A stretch of 64,000 bases of DNA from Phorcus lineatus (Eukaryota > Mollusca > Gastropoda > Trochida > Trochidae), in assembly GCA_921293015.1 (NCBI GenBank), contig OV121090.1:17763304-17827303 (forward strand). The letters run 5' to 3'. How positions within the stretch are numbered: position 1 is the stretch's first letter; each line of letters begins with the position of its first letter. Made by a program: the position numbers and the translations under genes. The notes beneath the pieces are model-generated. The model did not search any database and had not been told where the DNA came from. It saw only the letters and a list, made by a program, of their open reading frames with translations. Of the stretch, positions 39,104 through 50,800 are shown in pieces.

Positions 39104-39167
39104 ATGGAGTTGAGACAGTTGGCCTTATCTGAGGATTCACCGTAGGAATCAAGGGAGGTTCAGAAAA

Positions 39168-39290
39168 ACGATTGTGGATATTTGTATGGCACCTTTTCCA
39201 CATTCTATTACATGCTCAAAACACTACCAATAAGGGAAGTTTACTTTCAAAGCAGCTACTTAGCCGTGTAGGTCCATACATTCCTGTTTT
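39168..39290 (+). repeat. Second copy of the GTGGATATTTATATGGCGCC repeat
   Basis: Matches the 26397 element over CCTTTTCCAC..ACATGCTCAAA..CTACC and TTACTTTCAAAGC.GCTACT. It is shorter and lacks the microsatellite and the GCTGGGTGGA end. It sits just left of exon h's upstream SINE. Confidence 0.6.
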
Positions 39291-40022
39291 CTATCATTTT
39301 CCCTAGCACAGCATTCTAGAAAATAAAAATGGTGACCAAAGAATGATAAAGTTCAGCAACATTGATCAAATGCGCTTTTTACTATTTTACTATTTTGCAA
39401 TTGTGGTACATTTTACAAAAAATAATACGTAAGTTCTTGAAAGGCTCTTTAATCGAGTTTTAGATAATTTCCTAAATGTTTGCTAAATGTAATACTTTCA
39501 TTCTGTATATAATGACCATTTAAGACTTGCATTACATTACATAATCAATATTTAAAGATATGCAATCGACGACAGCTCACGTCAATAACAAATGACATTG
39601 ACATTGAACAAGGAACTGTTTTGTCCTACTGCAGAACTTATTGTAGACAGAACATTGATTTTTGAGCCGTAACTTTTCACATGCAAATAATTTCTATTGA
39701 TCACAAAGATGTTAAACTCAAAACAGAAATTCATACTTCAAAACAATGGATGAAATTGCTTAACCCCTTTGCAGCCATATTATCAATTACTAGTGACAAA
39801 TACAGATCTTTAAAATGGGTAGGGTTAGTTAGGTAGGTAGGTAGGTTAAATATGATCTGGGTATATATGACAAAAATAGATTTCATTGTATATTTCAATT
39901 TTTTCATTCTTGCTTAAAATGATAATCAAATTAGCATACTAAGTATAATTCAAATGGTAAGTGTTTCTGTGTCAATGATTGAAAGAAATATATAGAATTA
40001 TAAAAAATGACATTAACAAATA

Positions 40023-40194
40023 ATAAAATAACATAAAATATAACTTTCCAGATATTTTATCTAAACAACAAAATATCAATGATTATTGATAAAGTTCATG
40101 TTTTGAATTCATAAAATAACATGAAATATAACTTTCCAAATATTCTATCTAAACAACAAAATATCGATTATTAATAAGTTCATGTTTTGAATTC
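40023..40194. repeat. 88 bp tandem duplication
   Basis: Copies at 40023-40110 and 40111-40194 share ATAAAATAACAT, ATATAACTTTCCA, ATCTAAACAACAAAATATC and GTTCATGTTTTGAATTC with few differences and one small deletion, so the duplication is fairly recent. Confidence 0.9.
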
Positions 40195-41639
40195 ATGAAC
40201 ATGATCACAAAACTTAGACATCATAAATGAACTCAATGACCTCACATTATTTATGCAGTTTCAATGTAAATAAGAATAACATTTATCGATGTTTGAATAT
40301 TAACATTTTTGCACTTTGCTAAAAAAACAATTTCTTGAAAGTTTCATATATTTATGCATTAAAGATTATTCTCTTTTTTAAAGATAATGTTCTCAGTTTT
40401 TGGCTCCTGTTATTAATGGATAATAAACAATTCATATTTAGCTAAGTTTTCTTGGGATAACCTTTTAATTTTATTCAGACGTCTGCTCAACATTGTATCT
40501 CAAAAATGGCAGACAGAGAGGCCTAAAATATCTTGCTGATTTTGTATAATAAATTTTGAAATACATGCAATACATTTTAGGGGTCTAATTATTAAAGTAA
40601 TTTGGCATCAAATATTTTCTCTATCTCCTCACAGTTGCATTTCCGTGTCTCCCTGATTTGTGAAAAAAAAGTTTCTACTTTGGACGAATTGACTTCCGTA
40701 CTTTTGCCTCTACTTCGCCTTTGTTTCAACGCACTTTTTGTTTACAAGTACATCCTACCCATCTGTCTTTGCACACGATACCAACATTACGAGTCCCGTC
40801 GCCAAGATTGGAAAAGGACAAACGAAGGGGTATTTCATTACATTTGTTGTCACGGAGGTCATATTTGATTTCCGGCTTTGTTTGAGAAAACAAACATTAC
40901 AGGGATCAGCTAATTACGATTCAAATTGCCTTTTCTATTTTAAGAATTGTTAAATGTTTAGAAAAGAAATAATCAAAAAGAATTGTTTTATTCTTAGAAG
41001 TGGATGTTGAATAGCAGAAGAAAATTTCATTCATGGATTATAAGAAGTGAATTTGAATCTGGTCTTTTGTATTTAATGGAAAATATTTTATAATTATACT
41101 TGTGATGAAAGAAAGAGAGGAGTTAAAAGGATTTAGGGATCATAATTTTGCTTCCTGTAAATATTTCCTTTCAAATTTTATAAATATAAATTGAAATTCC
41201 TGCAGGTTTGCCACACAGAATGATCCATTGATACTTGTTTGGTAGATTCAAAATCACACGAGTTCACATCACAGTGATGTTCATTGACAGGTTAATCCAA
41301 TATTATAAAACCTTATCTAATTTTTCAAAATTCATTAAAAAAAATCTTCAATCTTCAATCAAACACAACATACAGGTTCCAAATTTCATATCCAAACATA
41401 CGTCAGCTCATATCGATCAACTAAGTTAAAAAGAGTGATCGAAATAGTTTAAAATACTGCACCAAAATATCCTATGTAAAACATCCGACATATAAACGGT
41501 ATAAAATTTGTAACATAACATTGATAAAGGGTAACATACTGAGAATCGTGGAGTTATGAATATGTTTATTATTCATAATCTCTGCCATTACCCATCAAAG
41601 GAAGAGGCAACGTGAGCCAAGCGAACATTTGGCAAATTT

Positions 41640-41815
41640 TCAGAGTAAATATGGCGGCTTCCGTATTTTCTAGTGCGAGTTTAGAGTGGAGTTGAATCTG
41701 CAGTGCTTGTTCAAGAATAAGGCTCGAGAGATACTAGAATAACGCTTCGTGTATAAACTGCGTAGAGGGGGGGACCGTCAACACTGTGCCGGAAGTGAAA
41801 TATTCCGAGCAATGA
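41640..41815 (+). promoter_or_regulatory. Possible internal promoter (YY1 and ETS sites)
   Basis: AATATGGCGGC (41648-41658) is a YY1-type element and CCGGAAGTG (41789-41797) is a perfect ETS/GABP site. Both are typical of housekeeping-type start sites, and the segment is more GC- and CpG-rich than its surroundings. The YY1 orientation suggests plus-strand transcription, that is, antisense to the gene. No convincing coding frame or spliced exon follows, so this rests on motifs only. Confidence 0.35.
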
Positions 41816-42873
41816 AGACATGATAGATCAAAGATGAGTTGTATGACATTAGTATTTATGAACTATGCGTTATCGTACAATTGCAGAGTTATTATCAAAC
41901 AAATACGATATTCCATACATGTCACACAATTTATAATGTAAATATGATTTGGATCACAGCTTGGTGCAAGTTTGTTTTACTTTTTGCTTTCTACGTTGAT
42001 AGAACTTTAAATTTGAAAGCTTAAAGGAAATGTTTTTATATTATGTCAAGTATTAAAACCTAAAACAATGGGATTTAAATAGGTTTGGGTTTAAAGGACT
42101 TTGAATTTGATAAGTTGTGATGGGAAATGTCGTTAAAGGGATTTGTTCTTTATATTGAATTAGAAATATAAGAATGAATAAATATTATGAAAGCTAGTTT
42201 TTAAACATGGTATCAAATATCAGTTGATATATGTCAATAGGGTTTCAATGAATGAAACAAACAGGTTTTGTGTTTATGATATTCATAACATTGTTTTTTG
42301 TAAGAGACAATGTCTTATCCTTTATAAAGAATATAGCTGAAATGCAGAGATAGCAGAAAGGCCTTTTATGAAATTTGATTTTTGATAAAAAAGATTTCTT
42401 TCACATAAGCCATGGAATTTGATGTTATTCTTGGATTTTAATACTTGAAATGACTAAACTTTAATTCTCACATTTTAAAATCATTTTTAATACTTAACAA
42501 TATTTACACTTGCTTGAGTTAAGCAATAAGCCATATCTCAAAATATTTAGCCATGATGCTAAATCGCCAAATTACAGATTTTTGGATAAAAAAACTACTT
42601 GAGGCAAGAAAATATACTCACAACAGATCTAACTTCAAATAATCAAAATCAATGAATTAATTAACCCTTTACCTGCGTAGCAGTTTCATATAAGCCTAGC
42701 CTTAACTCCTGAACAGTGCAAACTCAATTGATTCCTTATTTCATTTGAGTTTTAATTTTTGAAAGTAAAACACATGCAACAACAAAAAATAGTACAAAAC
42801 CTGTTCTCCTAATGTCAAGACACTAAATCTTCTCAAAAAATCTCAAATACTCCGGTTAAATGAAATTGATTAA

Positions 42874-43021
42874 CCCTTTACCTACATATTCAGTTTTCTC
42901 TTGGTATGCCTAGTTTTTGCCAACAGACATAGTCAGTTTTGGTTGCAATTGCTTATACAAAGTGAATTCCAATTTTTGAAAGTAAATACCTGGCAATGAC
43001 AATAACTCCTCAGGCAAAGGG
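42874..43021. mobile_element. piggyBac-like MITE with TTAA ends
   Basis: A 148 bp element with CCCTTTACCT at one end and AGGCAAAGGG at the other, flanked by TTAA at 42870-42873 and 43022-43025. TTAA targets and CCCTTT-type termini are characteristic of piggyBac-like elements. A related copy begins at TTAA 42661-42664 (CCCTTTACCTG) and appears to end degenerately near 42855. They share AATTTTTGAAAGTAAA. Confidence 0.65.
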
Positions 43022-43944
43022 TTAAAATTCAAAAAGTGACAAAACAGTCTGACTGTGTTACACATCTAACAGGCAGACAAACGGTTAACTGCTCAGTAAG
43101 TCAGTTTGTTTATAGCTCGCACGCATGGAGACCATTAAAATTGCAGACCAGAGAAAGGCCAAGGACAAGAAATTGTGTTTACTGTGGAAAGCTTTGGATG
43201 GTACATAAAATAATACATAAATCTTATGAATAAATTATTTGTCCTAAAATTAATACTGCAATCTAACCAATAAATTCGGTTTCATGTCCTTGCGACAATA
43301 CAAATATTTCTGGAGAGTCTTACCTGAAAATTTTAAACAAATGAATTAAATGTTTGATATTTTTGTTTGTGCATTTATGCAACAGTGGAAAGAATTACAT
43401 CTTAAATCATAGATTACAGATTGATTGCATGCTCAAACAAACATATGCACAAACAAATTAAATAACAAGAAACTATGGTTCTTTCTTTCACAATGGTTTA
43501 AATATCTCAATTTGTATGTAACAATTCACTTGTGTAACCTTAATCATAAATAATAAAACTGCGATTTGAAATATCTATGAAATCATAGAAATGGAAATTA
43601 TTTCTGAAAATGATATTGTAGGCTACATAATAATGACTGATCAAATATGGAAACCAAGTTACATTAAATTACAAGGTCATCTCGAGCCTCTTACACAATC
43701 ACTTAAAATGTTGATTTATGCTAATCAAGATCTATTTCATTTTGATCAAGGTATTTCAATTACTGGTAAAAAATCCAAGGCATTTAAGCACCCAGACAAT
43801 AATATATTCCATTATCAAGAAATATTTGGCTTCATAATCATCTGATCTTGACATATTTCCTCCAAACAAAAATTAAATACCACACACGATGTCATAATCA
43901 ATCATTTAAAAAAACACTCACAAATTCAATCAAGGTATTCCAAA

Positions 43945-44065
43945 CACAGGTAAAATTTCCCAGGTAAATCTCAGGTGAGAGTAGTTACCTGGAAATAGGA
44001 ACGACCCCAAAGAATCCATTGTACAAGTAGAACAGGTGAGCGATATTACCTGTGCTTTTATCATG
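43945..44065. promoter_or_regulatory. Dense CAGGTR (ZEB/Snail-type E-box) cluster
   Basis: Within about 120 bp there are six CAGGTA/CAGGTG motifs on one strand or the other (ACAGGTAAA, CCAGGTAAA, TCAGGTGAG, TTACCTGG, ACAGGTGAG, TTACCTGT). CAGGTR is bound by ZEB and Snail-type zinc fingers and also resembles a splice donor. Function is inferred only from density. Confidence 0.35.
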
Positions 44066-44984
44066 TGACGGTTTCGTTTGTTGCCATGGATACGCTTCCA
44101 TTGCCATCAGTCAATCAAAAGGTCCTTATCCGAGAAGGTAGCGATTTCAATTATGCCAGTGAAGGGGAATAATTTCAAAGGGGGAAATATTCTTGGTTAT
44201 TTTTAGCTCAGTAATACATGCATTATTTACGAAAATTACAGGGAAAGGGAGACGGTGAAATTGATTAGGAAATTGACGACTTATTTTGGATCTGTTAATA
44301 GAATTAACAGGTGGCAGACCCTTTGTAGTGTAATTGACATCATGACATCTCTAAAGACTGACACTTTGTTCAATAACATCCTTTGTTGGTTGTGAAAATT
44401 CTGATAATTATCTGTGATATTTAGCGCTGTATGTGAATTGAGAATAGGCCTAGTAAATGGCTGTCTGACCTAGAAATTGTTTTGACACCTTTATCAAAAT
44501 ATTTTCAGGGTTATGCAGTACTTGACATAAAATATGCATTCAATTCAAAATATTATTCACATATATGATTCTCCTTTTTGTAGAATTGACATTGATACCA
44601 TTTATTTATAACTTCTCTTTACATTCAAATTACAAATTTAAAGACCTTACATGCAGAAAACATATTTTTTAAAAACCCAACAAATCTACTTTACATTCAA
44701 TGTTTTACTGTCATATCAAATTAATACTTCATGTTCTACATCTTTGTCGGATTGAATACAAAAAAGATATTTTTAACAAGCAGACTACTACAAATTTTCA
44801 AAAGGATTGTAAACGAAAACACCTGCATACTAATTGCAATGATGACCCAGGTAAAATACCTAATGATAATAAAGTCTTTTGATAAAAGTACAGCAGGCAT
44901 ATTTATGAAATAGACTAGAGTAAAAATATCCTTGCAATCAAATAAATGATTTGATATTTGTTAATATAATCGTAAGAGAAATTT

Positions 44985-45206
44985 CAATTTTGAGAAATTT
45001 TAAACCTTACCATTGTGATAAAGAACAATTTCTCAACAACGTTTTTTAAATCTGTTCACATATGTTTAATCATAAAACAAATTCAGATTTTGAGAAAATT
45101 TTCAACTTTACCATTTTGACAAAGAAGAAATTTGTTTGAAATCTGTTTAAATATGATCAATAATTATTGAATCAAATTTATACTTCTGAGAAATTTTGAA
45201 CCTTAC
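44985..45206 (-). repeat. Decayed tandem copies of exon g end plus donor
   Basis: The plus-strand text TTGAGAAATTTTnAACCTTACCATT, then AAAGAAGAA, at the real exon edge (about 45185-45225) recurs at about 45088-45128 and 44990-45027. Donor dinucleotides are kept at 45110-45111 and 45009-45010. Spacing from the real donor is 95 and then 101 bp. Confidence 0.8.
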
Positions 45207-45329
45207 CATTGCGGCAAAGAAGAACTTCTCAAAGTCTTTTTGCTGTTGTCTGATTGCCTTTAAGTTGTCAGCGGTGAACTCATGATTCTGTAGACCAGCA
45301 CTTCCCTCATTACTGGTCCAACTGATTAA
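45207..45329 (-). CDS. PLEKHG4: Exon g: spectrin-like repeat, Trp-containing helix
   Basis: A phase 0-0 exon of 41 codons beginning LISWTSNEGSAGL and ending FEKFFFAAM. LISWTSNEG corresponds to VWLQQVGW, and QQQKDFEKFF to EQVRQGEKFL, in human PLEKHG4, so the spectrin register is kept. The acceptor is CATTCCAG|TTA and the donor is GCAATG|GTAAGG. It sits alone, 11.1 kb from the previous exon and 6.5 kb from the next. Two decayed copies of its 3' end and donor lie just downstream at about 45110 and 45010. Confidence 0.88.
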
Positions 45330-45817
45330 CTGGAATGAAAAGATAAACGTTAAAAAACAGTTTCAAGTATTTCAATTGTATCTGGTAGAGAGAAATGGAT
45401 CCATGAGATGGGAGACTATTTCAAGGTTGAATTGATAGCCTGAAATCATTTAAACAAATACTAATACAAAAAATAAGTAAATGACAAAATTTTAATAAAA
45501 AAAGCAAACATAAGTTAACAATTTTAAGTCATATTGTCTTGAGGAGGAAAATATTTCATATTTCAAGAGTTTGCTTAAAAATCAGCACCAAATCAAATTA
45601 ACAAAAGCACACCAAAGAACATAAAAGATAATAATCTTGACATTTGAATATTATATGAAAATAATAGAAATATTATCATAATTTGATTAGAACCTTTTCA
45701 AGCGTTTTCAAGCCAGTAATAAAAACATAAAGAACAATTGTTCTTCCATGGAGCTCAAGCAGAAACAACCGTATCCTCTTGGAGAGAATGGTACCAACCA
45801 TTTTGGCGCCGTTGTCC

Positions 45818-45869
45818 AAATGACCAAGTAATCCTGTTGAATTAAATGACCAAGTAATCCTGTTGAATT
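45818..45869. repeat. Perfect 26 bp tandem duplication
   Basis: Two identical 26 bp units (AAATGACCAAG..TTGAATT) lie at 45818-45843 and 45844-45869. Confidence 0.95.
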
Positions 45870-47619
45870 AAAATCCAAGACACATTGTGATATCCATGGC
45901 AACCATACAAGAATGATGCCAAACTTGTTCCTGTCAAAGAATTCAAATCAGTTGCCTAGCAACCATTTCCTTATACCTGGCCCAACTGAACCAAAGAACT
46001 TTCAAGAAAAGAACATGGCCTTTTAAAAATTGCCAATCAAATTTCGAGAATTTTGAATTGCTAGCCAATGAACTTTCAGGAATCCAGTATTCCATCACTT
46101 GATGAAACTTGTCTGGTAAACACTTACTTTATCAGAACTGTTGAACCAAAGCCGAGCCAAGAACTTTGAACCACATTAATAGCCAATCAAATTCAAGGAG
46201 CTCCAAATGGCAACCAATGAACAGATGGCGCCACTTCTCCAAGAATTCCTTCTCCCCAGGTGAAATGTTTGCAAGCAAGTGTGTTTCCACTCTCTCTGAC
46301 ATAAATCACTGTCAGATGTGATAGGTTAATAGATATAAAGTAAACTTGATAACTTGGTTAATGCATCTTCCGCTAAAAAGATATTTTCGAAAAGGGTAAT
46401 TTTTTCCTAAAACATATCAAGTTAAACGTTGCTTTGATATTGATTTGCTAGTTGTGTCATAAACATATCATTCAATGAAGCCTTTTAATTCAAATTCTAT
46501 AGACTTAAATTTTAAAAAATTAACCTAAACGTTAAACATTAAATTAAAAAAACTCTTTCTTTGACAACAAAATCTGCAAAAAGATTTCAGAAGATATAAC
46601 TTAGTTGTAACTGTATATACATTTCCATTAGACTAACAAGGTTTTGATGGTTGAAATATTCTAAAAGTTTACAAAGCTTTGGTACAACTTTGAACTTTGG
46701 AATATGGTAACCCTTACAATCTGATATAATGAGTGCTTAAAAGATACTTTGGGAACAATTTAAAGGAATTTTAACTTATTCATAAAGGGAATGATCTGAC
46801 ACAGGTCACTGGGAATGATACGCTTACCTAAAATATTTCGGAGCCCCCAGGTAAGGAGCTAAGTAGCCACAAAAGTAGTTTCCTATCAACAACCTGACAC
46901 ATATGTAAGTATTTCATTTCAAGCTCGTAGAGTACCATTTTTATTTATAAACAAAATAGTCTGTTTAGATTGTCAGTTATCTGGGAATTCCTCACTTGAG
47001 GTCAACATGTAAACTGTAGGTATGTAGGTATGCATACATATATGTACGTACGCTGTATATATATTTGTATCAGAAGCTTAGAAACAACTTTAGGATATTT
47101 TGAACAGTAGAAATGATCATTTTAAAAAAGCTAAAGCAAAAAAAATGTCTTTTTGGTCTTTAAAAGCCAGCATCAATGTGACATATTTCAAGAAGCAGAG
47201 TAAATAAAATCTTTGACCTTTAAAATGTTAAATTCCTTGTTTTGGAGACTTTTAATATGTTTTTGTCAAGTTACAAGTTCAAGTCAAAACTTACCAACTA
47301 AGAGCCCTTGAAATATATCAATGATTTAGACCTGCACATATATATATATAAACATATATTTTTACTTCTCTAAATCTTGATTTTTATGAGCTGCAGTCTG
47401 TGTGCATTGCAGAATTGTCAACTTTTGAAAGGATCTTTAATTTTAAACACTCATACCAAAGGACGACAAAGAAGGTGTTAATTATACCTTATGATGTCGA
47501 AGGCATGTAGACTTAGGGTATCCAAATTAGATTTCCAAAACAATACATTTAAACTGTATCCAAATCTCCAACATCACATTAGAAGAACAAAATGCCCTTA
47601 TAATACCTTTACAATCAAT

Positions 47620-47880
47620 GTTTATTCGGTATAAAGGCCATAGGCCCAAGTACAAAAATGATCAAAATAGATATAGTGACAAAATGGTTTGGTACACATT
47701 TCAAACACATCTTAACCTTAAAACTTCTTAAACAAACGTTGCTAAATTAATTATAATACCTACTTCATGACAACTTAATAATACATTAAATTTATGGATA
47801 GAAGGATTTTTCCAGAAATACTCAGGAATATGCTTATCTCTCAAATTGGAATATAATTTACAAATGGTATTCATCTTCAA
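47620..47880 (-). mobile_element. LINE ORF2 extreme C-terminus and 3' tail
   Basis: The minus frame reads YSNLRDKHIPEYFWKNPS then a helix ending NLATFV, a pattern that follows the zinc knuckle in some mollusc LINE proteins. The knuckle itself is decayed. The sequence at about 47622-47690 (TTTATTCGGTATAAAGGCC) resembles the tail at 31515 (TTTATTCAGTATTTCAGGCC), which suggests one LINE family. Confidence 0.6.
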
Positions 47881-50800
47881 TATATCCATCCATACATAAT
47901 CTACAGAGTCTTTCGTTCCAAACAGCATTTGATCATTATTGAGAAGCGAGCACATAATTATAATTTTGGAAACCATAAAATCTCTTTAAGTCTCAATCTA
48001 ATGCATGAGGTAAGGGTACTCTCTAATCGACCTCATCTTCTCAGAGGTCACTGGTTGAAGTGATATGGTCACCTTAATCCATTAAACTGTCCATCAAATG
48101 ACCAACAGAGGCGGTTAAGTTGACTGACAGATTCCTCCTGCATGTTAATTGAATAAGCTTGGATGTAATTTAGAGCTTGTTTCTGAAAATCGATCCATCT
48201 TTGTATCTTAATCATTATGGATATTACTGAATACGCTAATATTTAGCATTGCTTTAGTTCCATATGCAATATAAGACTTAACCTATTATAATATTTATAT
48301 GAAAATCACACAAAATAATAAAGACAAAACTTTAATGATTCCTTTGACTTAGATTGAAATATGATGTGACTAAAACACTTTATAGTTGATGATTTGAAAA
48401 ACAAATTCTTATAAATTTTTTGTCCTTATCAAGGTTTGGATTAAAACTTTGTGTATACAACATTCCTGGGTTTGACTTCTCTCATTTTTATCAAGTTTTT
48501 CTCCCTATTGCTGAGAATTGAAATGTATTCACAAACATGATTTTGAAAGACACATAATCATTTAGAAAAATTTAAGTTAAAGAATGGCGAATGACACCAT
48601 TAACACAGGAATCCACAGGTTTTCTTTGGGAATAACATAAGTTTAAAAAACACCACCACCACATGACCTTATCCTTACAACACAACTGCTAATACACAAT
48701 GATTGGACAAGGTTACTCAACTGCACATATAGATACAGTACTGTTTTTATACCAATACACGATGAATACACAAAGTTATTCAACTGAATCTATCTAGACA
48801 TAGTAACTGTCTTCATCTACCGATAAACACACAATCAAGACCAATCAGAATTTGGCGTATTCATTTCAAGTAATGAATCAAGGTGAGAGCTTCTGGGTGT
48901 GAATTTACTCAGGTATGAAATCACAGGTAAATTGCAATGAAGGTACTGTGAAACAAGTCTTTGGGATTTCAAACTGACTTGAGAAAACTTTAGGCTTGAC
49001 TTAACACTTGAATATATGTAAACTTATATTTACTTTTCCATCTATCGAAATTTATAAATTTACATATTTATTTCACATGTTGTTATCTATTTATCTTTTT
49101 TTCTTAATTCTTGATGAAAAATGCTGCAAGTGGTTATTAGAGGTGCATTTACCTGTTCATGTGCATGACTCATACCTATCGGCAGGTGTGAAAGTAATGC
49201 AAACACCTGTCATGGACTGCAGGTAAAACAATATTCAACCATGTAACACCTTATAACCAGCCAAGATAGGTTTCATGATTGATATCAGTGAAGATAGTTT
49301 TTAGATTCAATGAAATATTTTGTCCGATTTGTGTTAACAGAGTGATAAGCAGTGATAAAGCTTATACCTGAAACATACATTTACCTGTTCATGTCATCAA
49401 AAAGGTATCCAATATATTGATGACAACTCTTGATATCAATCTCAGCTTCTCCTCGTATAAATTAATGCTGCAACTGATGTAAGTATATCTGCATGTACTG
49501 ATGCATCTACCTGTGCATCTACGTCACTCTGTACTTGACAGGCGGGTGTAAAGGTAATGCAAACACAGGTAGTACAGGTAACACAAGGTTCACCTTCAGG
49601 TAAGTCTACCTTGCATACTAACGAGATGCTTTGTTTACATTGGTGTTGCAATGACATTTAGTTGAAAGGCAATTCACTTAGGTGAAAATAACACTCAGCA
49701 TATTTTTTGATGATGAAAGGTAAAATAGCTTGTTTTACAGAGAGAAAAGAACTTACCGTTTTACATAATGTTTTTCTTGGCAGGTGAGTTGAATTGTGTT
49801 TCGCTTAAATCTTGTTTACTAGAAATACTGCTTGGGGAAAGCCTGCAACATCTTAATAAAGGCGCTTCCTGCATAGTAACCCGGTCTAAGGCTAGGTTAT
49901 TGTGACCTCCTAGGCAACGATCACCAGGAACCCAGTTTTACTGCTTGGTATACACAGGCATATTTTGAATAATTTCTCTTGCCTTAGGTGAAATCGCAAA
50001 TTTCTCAACTGATGTCTCAGTATCAGGCTGGGAATCACCCTTCAAACTCTCAGTCCATCCAGCAATGATTTGAGTAACCCACCCATCTGGTGAGCTGAGC
50101 CAGATGTTGCTTAACTACACTTACAGAAGTCAGCTTCACTATCACAGGATGTATAGCCAACCTAATGACCTGAATAGTATCCTTGTATGATCCTTTCAAT
50201 ACTTATAAACAGCGTAAAAGATAAAGATATTAGGAGCGAGAGAATGACCAGGAATGATACTGAATCCGGGAAACGAGGTCATGCAGGAGAGATCCCTAAA
50301 CTTATTCTACACAATCTTCTTACATTGGACTCAGAAAATTCATAAGATGTCATCAAACATAGATACATACCTGTTTCCAAAAATGCAGTGTGAGAAAATC
50401 CTCAAAGCATTTCCAAATGACCACACTGACCTGTCTCACGTACAGACACTCCTTTGAAATTTCAATATTTATCACTTTAAAATGAAAACCTTAATCCCAA
50501 AATGTCAAATTGCACCCATACACAGTAAAATCCAAACACTAAATCCATCACACAGATGCATGTTGTGAAATCCCGAGGGTAAGACGCATCTCCCCCAAAA
50601 GGTGATAAAACTGCTTATCTCCCCTTGCCTAATTGCCATATCTCCTCCTCTTATCTGTTAAGGTCTAGCGACTATGTCAGAATCGCCTACCAGCAGATAA
50701 AAGCTGGCTGGTTTTATCTCATCCCCCTTCAAAAGCTTGCATCTGTTGGAATACATGGCATGATAACATTTCCTGTTTAGTGAATCCTGAATTGAACATG

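Larger units (their letters stand above)
38724..45206 (-). other. Intron between exons g and h (6.5 kb)
   Basis: A phase 0 intron. Contents: a full-length SINE (38784-39103), a second ATA-type dispersed repeat (39168-39290), a TAGG microsatellite (39829-39847), an 88 bp tandem duplication (40023-40194), a possible internal promoter (41640-41815), piggyBac-like MITEs (42661-43025), a CAGGTR cluster (43945-44065) and two decayed copies of the end of exon g (44990-45180). The open frames at 40602-40953 show no family I recognise. Confidence 0.7.

Noticed and set aside
40602-40953. Two overlapping plus-strand frames of 88 and 71 codons in a GC-richer patch
   Set aside because: No recognisable domain, no convincing splice sites, and composition is only mildly raised.
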